In this document: one piece after another, positions 58,419 through 64,000 of the stretch
How the letters are laid out: each line of letters opens with the position of its first letter
How positions within the stretch are numbered: position 1 is the stretch's first letter
Source: Apostichopus japonicus
Lineage: Eukaryota > Echinodermata > Holothuroidea > Aspidochirotida > Stichopodidae
Direction of reading: 5' to 3'
NCBI RefSeq assembly: GCF_037975245.1
Contig: NC_092582.1
Coordinates: 11,944,001 to 12,008,000, forward strand
DNA: 64,000 nt
The notes under the pieces: model-generated
The model's database searches: none
Told to the model about the DNA's origin: nothing
What the model saw: only the letters and a program-made list of their open reading frames with translations
Position numbers and translations under genes: made by a program

Positions 58419-60311
58419 CAAGCACACTCCCTCCTTCGGTCAAGTTCCTCCACCTAAACATCAACAGTATCCTTCCAAAATTAAGCCTCCTACTTACTAT
58501 ATTCGCCAACCACTCCCCGGATATCATTTCATTAAATGAAACTAAACTAAATAAAAATTCCCACCTTAGCATCCCTGGTTACCAAACTTTCAGACACGAT
58601 ATCTCTCGCTCTATGGGAGGAGTACTTATTGCTGAAAAAAACAACCTCAAAGCCACCCTCCTCCCAAACAAACCCAAACAATTGAAATTGTACTCGAAAG
58701 AGACAATAAACCTCTCCACATTATTAGCTATTATAGTCCCCAAATGAGCCCATATCCACAATCAAAAAAAGTTTTAATAAAAATGCAATACTACTAGGAG
58801 ATTTAAATGCCCACCACATCATTTTTGGTAGCACCAAAATATCTGAAAAAGGCATATCCCTCTTAGAAATATGTGATAAACACAACTTAACAATAATTAA
58901 CCAAAATACCAAAACTAGGATAAACCCAATAAACAATAATACTGAACTACTTGACTACGCCATAACCTCAAACCACCTTGCAACTAAAACTCATTCGATT
59001 CAAATCCTAGAAGATGACCTAATCAGTGACCATTTTCCACTCCTTTTTGACCTAGACATAAACCTCAGTCGCATCCAAAATAACGATTTAACAATAAAAC
59101 AGACTGGACATCATTTAAAAAGGGATCATAACAAACAACACTATTGCCAATTACCACAACAACAAGCTAAATTACATCGGCATATATTGTGACAGCATTG
59201 CCCAACATATCATTCATACCTTCAAACAACACTGCCCGTTAAAAACAAAACAGAAATCCAAAACTAAATAGGAATATTCTTACACTAAATAACTCAGACG
59301 TCACCTACATAGAACCTATATGATCTTCCCAGATCCAACTCTAAAAACCTAAATTAACTAACCTAAAAAACAAATAAATAGACAAATATCGGCGGTCGAC
59401 CAAAACCGAATCCAAAACAAATGCAATTCAATCATTAATGACAAAAACCCAAAACACTTTTGGAAAAATTAAAAAAATATCATAAAACCATTACAACCCA
59501 AAAACAGGTAATACAGACGAATGCCTTAGAGATAAAGTAGGTAACCTCATCACAAAAACTTAAGACCAAATAAAGCTTAGTGAATCATACTGGAAAACTA
59601 TATTCAATATCTTAGATGGCCCTCCATACGATAACAGATTCCAACACAAAATAGACCGTACAATTATCTGTAATGCAACCAGCTTTATCCCCAACTTCTA
59701 AGGATGTCTCAACAAAAACATCCCTTCTCAAAGAAATAGATATAAATGATTGGTATAGTGCCACTGAATATGCAAAGATGCCTCCTCCCCTGGTCTTGAC
59801 AACATAAATGACCTAATGCTAAAAGATTCCCCTCCGTCGGCCTCCGATATTCATTAACTCTCATATTTTCCCATTATTTAACAAACTCCTGGGTCATTTC
59901 CCAACCCTGTGGAAATCAGCCAAAATGATTTTAATACCGAAACTAAGTAAAGACACACAAAAATTCAAAACTATCAACCAATTAGTCTCCTACCAGCCTT
60001 AGGTAAGATTTTCGAAAGAATTATAGATAACCGCACCAGAAACCACCTTGAGCAAATTAATCACTTTGCCCGTATCAATCAGGTTAACTCCGCGCACACA
60101 AATCTACAATAAACCAAACTTTCCACCTTTCCAAAGAAATTCGCATCGGCTTCATAAAAAAACATGATACCACTGCCCTCTTCCTTGATGCCGAAAAGGC
60201 GTTCGACAAAACTTGGCACAACGGCATAAGAATTTAACTACTTAACTTTAATCTCCCCTCCAATTACACCAGACTTCTTTCCTCTTTCTTTAGTGAGCGC
60301 AATACCAAAAT
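58415..60311 (+). pseudogene. LINE ORF2, endonuclease and linker, broken
   Basis: The start overlaps the ORF1 stop. The first 110 codons read VKFLHLNINSILPKLSLLLT, SPDIISLNETKLN, PGYQTFRHDIS, the N-terminal endonuclease. After a break near 58740 it continues ILLGDLNAHHIIFGST, then LISDHFPLLFDLD, so the catalytic Glu, Asp and SDH motifs can all be seen. From about 59050 to 60310 only fragments are readable (AEKAFDKTWH near 60195) across many shifts. Confidence 0.72.
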
Positions 60312-61166
60312 ATGCTACAAAACCAACAATCAAAACCTATTCCACTTGGTGCAGGTACTCCACAGGGCGCTGTTCTCAGCCCCCTCCCCTGCACCCTATT
60401 TGTTAATGATTTGAACATCCCCCCTCTATCTGAATGCAACTATAGTCAGTACACTGACGACATAGCCATTTGGAGCACCGGTAAAAATATCTATATGACG
60501 GAACTAAATATTAAAAGAGCAATAACACATCTCGAAAATTGGTGCTTGATGTGGAGAACAAAAATATATCCCTCAAAATCTAACCTAGCCAATTTCTCCA
60601 TAATAATTTCAAAATACCATATCCATATTTCCAAAATTAATCTTTTCAACACCTCAATCACTGCTACTCCTAATGCAACCTTCCTTGGTACCACTTTCGA
60701 TAGCAAATTATCGTTTAATCTACTTTGTAACAGAACTGCAGGACGCTGCTGGTTCCAACTTAAATCCATTCAAATCCTCTCACACAAATATAACTTCCCT
60801 CCGAAAACAATTATCCAAATCTATAAATCTAACGTAAAACCGATTCTCAGTTACGGGAGAATCTCCCTGCTTACCATCTCTAATCCCAATAAACAAATTT
60901 TAAACAGAATCCACACCACAGCTTATCGACTCGCACTCAAAATCCCTACCTATATTGCTACTTTGTACGTTCTCCGTGCAGGAAACACAAAATCTACTTT
61001 CACCCGACTTAAAGAATTCAACACCAAGTTATACAAAAACAACCTCGAGAACGACCCTTTGATTGAAGACCTCCTCCTGAAATACAAAGTCGCAACAACT
61101 CACTACCCAAAAACCAAACCCTTTTTGTATTCACAATTGTTACTACTTAAAGTCTCATTCCATTAA
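60312..61166 (+). pseudogene. LINE ORF2 reverse transcriptase
   Basis: An open stretch of 284 codons: AGTPQGAVLSPLPCTLFVND, the catalytic box QYTDDIAIW (usually YADD or FADD), HLENWCLMWRTKIYPSKSNL, and FLGTTFDSKLSFN, followed by the thumb region. The GTPQGAVLSP form and the LExWxxxWRxKIxPxKS motif are those of Jockey/I-type LINEs. The ATG is internal, and the real frame enters from upstream. It ends at a stop near 61166, followed by an untranslated A/C-rich tail. Confidence 0.8.
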
Positions 61167-61604
61167 AAAAAACCTTTCCTAAATGGGTCTAGGCCCAAGT
61201 ATACTTATATATATAGATTATATTGTTACCAAACAATAGAAACCACAACCACTCCCTACCCAAACAATAGAAACCACTCCGTCTCCACAATTCTCAGTAC
61301 TTAAAAAATTCCTCTCCTTTAGAAATCCCTCCCTAATTGACTCTTCGACTCTGACTTCGGGTATGATTATGGCTATCCTGTCCTATGTAAATATATAAGA
61401 CTTCATTTACCAGCAATTCCCTGACTGAACATAGACAACCTCTCCAAGAAAAAAAAAAATGTCTATTCTATAAAAACAAACTTATTATCCCCCGTAGGAC
61501 CTCTCGCCAGGTCGACCAGGGGTTAAACTCCTTTTGTTTTGATATCAACAGCAACAAAAACAAAACTTTTACTCAAATTAAAAAAAAGGTAACTAATTTC
61601 ATTT

Positions 61605-61745
61605 ATTTCATTTCATTTATTGATTTTTGTTCTATTTCAACATAAGTATGACATATGACATAGAAGGAGATAAGAAACAAAACTTGTGAAAGGAAGTGTA
61701 CTAAAAACCCTATAGGGCTTGTCTGGTAGTGACACTCCCTAAAAA
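61605..61745 (-). mobile_element. LINE-A-like 3-prime tail
   Basis: Reversed tail with TTCATTTCATTTATTG, GTGAAAGGAAGTGTACT and GTAGTGACACTCCC. It has the same layout as the other tails but a diverged hairpin (AGTGTAC / GACACT). It lies immediately 3-prime of the two-ORF LINE and about 50 bp before an SRP68 exon. Confidence 0.55.
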
Positions 61746-61795
61746 CTTAATGTGGAAGACATCATGATTAGATTTTGGTTTCATCTAATCAATAG

Positions 61796-61874
61796 GTGGA
61801 GGTAGAGGAATTGGACACTCTTGCACAAGATATCAACGGCTTGAAGTACTCTGCTCAGGCGGCCTCCATTCTAG
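61796..61874 (+). CDS. SRP68: SRP68 penultimate exon
   Basis: CAATAG precedes 26 codons plus one base (VEVEELDTLAQDINGLKYSA, then QAASIL) and a GTATGT donor. Splicing to 63092 creates the Asp codon G/AT and continues in frame. The SLQAAAILDAND-type segment of animal SRP68 is recognisable as SAQAASILDSNE across the junction. SRP68 binds SRP72 and the 7S RNA in the signal recognition particle, which targets secretory proteins to the endoplasmic reticulum. Earlier exons were not found upstream, where retroelements fill the next 4 kb. Confidence 0.85.
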
Positions 61875-63091
61875 GTATGTACTTAATAATAAAATAATAA
61901 TAATCATAATAACAATAATAATATTCAAAATATTCAATTTACTGTGTTTGGAAAGAAACTTTTTGCTGCTTTGGATGAAGATTAAGGATTCTTGTTTTTC
62001 AAAAGGCAAAATGCAAGATGGACTATATATGAAAGGATGAATACCAAAAAATTAAGAAAAGAAATTGGGTCGGGGAGGGGGAATCAGGCAGAGACCATCA
62101 TGTTACTACCCTGTTAATTTTGTGTAGGACCCTGATTAATTTAAAAGGAAGAAATCCCTTTAGTACGCTTGAGTTTCTGAAAGGGTTCTTCTTTGGGATA
62201 ACAGTGGAGAGACATATCGATGTTCTCTTTTGAGTCTGATCGTCAGGAAAATGCAGATTAAACTGCCGTGTCCATTTGGAACCTGGGAACTGAACCCTGC
62301 TACTGGAACAAATGTATTCCATCAGAGCATAGACAATGATTCAGAGAAATATGGCCTTTATATTAATAATCTGCTGTTTTCTTTCCCACATTTTTCTCTT
62401 TGGTTAAACAATGAGTGAAAAGATTAATTCGGTTGGAAGCAGCACCGTCCCTTTTCACACCTTTTTTTTTGGGGGGGGGGGCAGGGGGAAGAGACCTATT
62501 AGCCCTTAGGGTCTGAAAATATTACAATAGGATTATTGTGGTGGACAGGACAGACAACAGTTATTTTTGCTTGGGGCTGAATGTATGATGTCCAGGGAGC
62601 ACAAAGAAGTATCAAAAGCCCGATCAAAACTGCCGTTTTTTGTACTATCAAAATTTGTCAGAATAAAGAAATTGAAAGCCAAAATATAAAGAGTTTATCT
62701 GGCCTTGTAGACTGCAATAGAACCAGTCTCTGTCATCTACAAATAATAGAAAGTGGGTATCCATTTCTGTTTGTGACAGCAATAACAAAAAATAACTGCA
62801 AATTAACAAGTTTTTGTAAACTTTCTCTATTCAGGGATTCGAATCCCAAATTCTACTCGAATATACCCCCCCTACTTATGAACTGTCACGTAGCTCAAGG
62901 TGACAAACTTACTACAAAGATGAGAATAGGCCTTAGGTGGTTCCTAATTCAATGACGTTTCTCACAGTTAATTGAATTGACTTCCCCCACCCTCTGGATT
63001 ATCCTCACCCATAGAAAATACCCTCCACCCAAGAATACTTAAAAAAAAAAACCATGGCTTACCAAGAACCTCTCTGCGTTCATTTTTCAGA
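61875..63091. other. SRP68: Last SRP68 intron
   Basis: Bounded by GTATGT and TTTTTCAG. It holds an ATA/AAT-rich patch (61887-61935), a T/G run at 62463-62481 and no open frame with a motif. Confidence 0.75.
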
Positions 63092-63387
63092 TTCCAATGA
63101 ACCTTCCATCAGCAAAGGAATGGCGCAACTCGGTCTGAAGGACAATCGACCGCTGGCGGAATTGCTTGACTGGTACAACGCCAACCAGCCGGACCTGGCC
63201 GCCAAGCCCAACTTCACCACATTTCCACTGGACTTTAAGCCGTCACCGTGCAAACCGCTCTTCTTTGACATAGCTTTGAACCATATAGAGTTACCCTCCT
63301 TGGACGAGAAACTGGAACAATAAATCGTCCCCGCAGGGGGGTCTGGGTGGGTTCCTGCGTGGATGGTGGAGCGGGGGTGAAAAGTAA
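63092..63387 (+). CDS. SRP68: SRP68 last exon, one-base disruption near the C-terminus
   Basis: The frame reads LGLKDNRPLAELLDWYNANQ, FKPSPCKPLFFDIALNHIEL and PSLDEKLEQ, then meets TAA at 63321-63323. In animal SRP68, PCKPLFFDLALNHVxFPPLExKLEQK leads to a short Gly-rich end (GLTGYIKGIFG-like). Skipping the single T at 63321 opens exactly such an end in the next frame (SPQGGLGGFLRGWW) with a stop at 63385-63387. So either a base is miscalled or the protein has lost its last roughly 21 residues. The upstream ATG at 63054 lies in the intron and is not the start. Confidence 0.88.
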
Positions 63388-64000
63388 CTCTCGATTTGCC
63401 ACGATGTCGGAAAAAGGATTTCGGAAAAAAGGTCTTTTGTATACATAAGCCAGTAGTATTTGGGAGGGCTCTCACTCTTCTCCTGCATGTGCTGTAGTCA
63501 TCTTTTATTTAAGTTTTATTTGATTTCATTTGTTTTTTTTAGTATAGAAAACTACACCTTGTTGCAATGCAAACACAAAGATGGGGGAAGGCCAAAAAGA
63601 ATAGCACTCACTTTTTTAACGTGGCTTGGCAAACAAAATTTGAAGAATATTCAAAATGGGAATTGGAATTTTATATATTTTGGATTTGGAGTTTGTGTGT
63701 TTATCTTTTTTAGAGAAAAAGAAGAAAAAAACAGCATCTTTATTTGATGGGGCTTTAAAGTTTTAAAAATGGGTTTGGGGTGTTGATTTCTTGGTCTACA
63801 AGCATTGTGGTGCTTGACTGACTGACACTTTATGGGGGGATGTTAAGGTGACTGAATTTGATATTGGCAGGAGTTATGGATGATAGTTGGAAGGACCAGG
63901 GGTGGGGGGGGGTGGTGAGGCGAAGGATAGAGAAGGAGAATTGAAAGTGAAGAGGGAGAATCTTTGAATTGAATTTTCAGTTTGCAGCAGCACAGGTTTA
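63388..64000 (+). other. Probable SRP68 3-prime UTR and downstream DNA
   Basis: No further exon is seen. I find no AATAAA after the extended stop within the window; the only nearby AATAAA (63319-63324) overlaps the premature TAA. A T-rich stretch lies at 63500-63540 and a G run at 63903-63911. Confidence 0.45.

Larger units (their letters stand above)
57290..61590 (+). mobile_element. Two-ORF LINE, near full length, degraded (Jockey/I-like)
   Basis: ORF1 (57669-58418) has three zinc knuckles. ORF2 starts at 58415 with an endonuclease and ends with a reverse transcriptase at 60312-61166. The coding strand is strikingly rich in A and C and poor in G, unlike the surroundings. Many frame breaks occur between 58747 and 60312 and upstream of 57669, so the copy is dead. 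It lies upstream of the last SRP68 exons on the same strand, probably inside an intron. Confidence 0.82.

Noticed and set aside
63054-63091. ATG-initiated start of an 89-codon protein
   Set aside because: The bases before 63092 are intron ending TTTTTCAG; the conserved SRP68 frame enters by splicing from 61874.

Overview
The window is eukaryotic and animal. It carries exons recognisable as metazoan adducin and signal recognition particle subunit SRP68, GT-AG introns, and a repeat load typical of marine invertebrates: a DIRS element, L1/Tx1-like, Jockey/CR1-like and Rex1/L2-like LINEs, hAT-like miniature elements, a solo LTR and long AT microsatellites. A marine invertebrate, perhaps a deuterostome such as an echinoderm, is my best guess; the sequence alone does not fix the species.

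Layout. 1-8580 is a perfectly phased 165-bp satellite (52 copies, continuing off the left edge). Its minus strand carries a perfect tRNA-type B box, a near A box and a T run. 8.6-17.9 kb is a retrotransposon graveyard: three LINE-A fragments in alternating orientation, an L1/Tx1-like ORF2 (minus), a DIRS element (minus; reverse transcriptase, RNase H, tyrosine recombinase) and a 2.4-kb LINE-A copy (plus). 17.9-19.6 kb holds AT microsatellites, a duplicated 298-bp repeat and a 742-bp hAT-like MITE. 22.2-27.8 kb looks like an intron-containing Ginger/KRBA2-type integrase gene: four exons with an intact DDE triad, followed by three short in-phase exons. 28.6-34.0 kb has scattered exons with Cys-rich, Mutator-like and His-Me-nuclease-like features, plus LINE fragments. 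A clean solo LTR (34234-35243) and a nested LINE pair (35.6-39.1 kb) follow. 41.1-44.6 kb has three adducin-like exons separated by two TIR elements. 44.6-53.1 kb is essentially empty. 53.2-57.3 kb is a duplicated Cys-rich exon with a 69-bp minisatellite, invaded by a CR1/L2-like LINE and a MITE. 57.3-61.6 kb is a near-full-length but degraded two-ORF LINE. 61.8-63.4 kb holds the last two exons of SRP68.

A theme across the window is that conserved exons are broken by single-base changes, several at homopolymers: two mutually compensating indels in one adducin exon, one in SRP68, and about three in the integrase. This fits residual assembly error at least as well as pseudogenes. In-frame TAA and TAG substitutions in the integrase and adducin exons do not fit that explanation so well. 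Host genes are present only as partial exon sets, so none can be called complete from this window.
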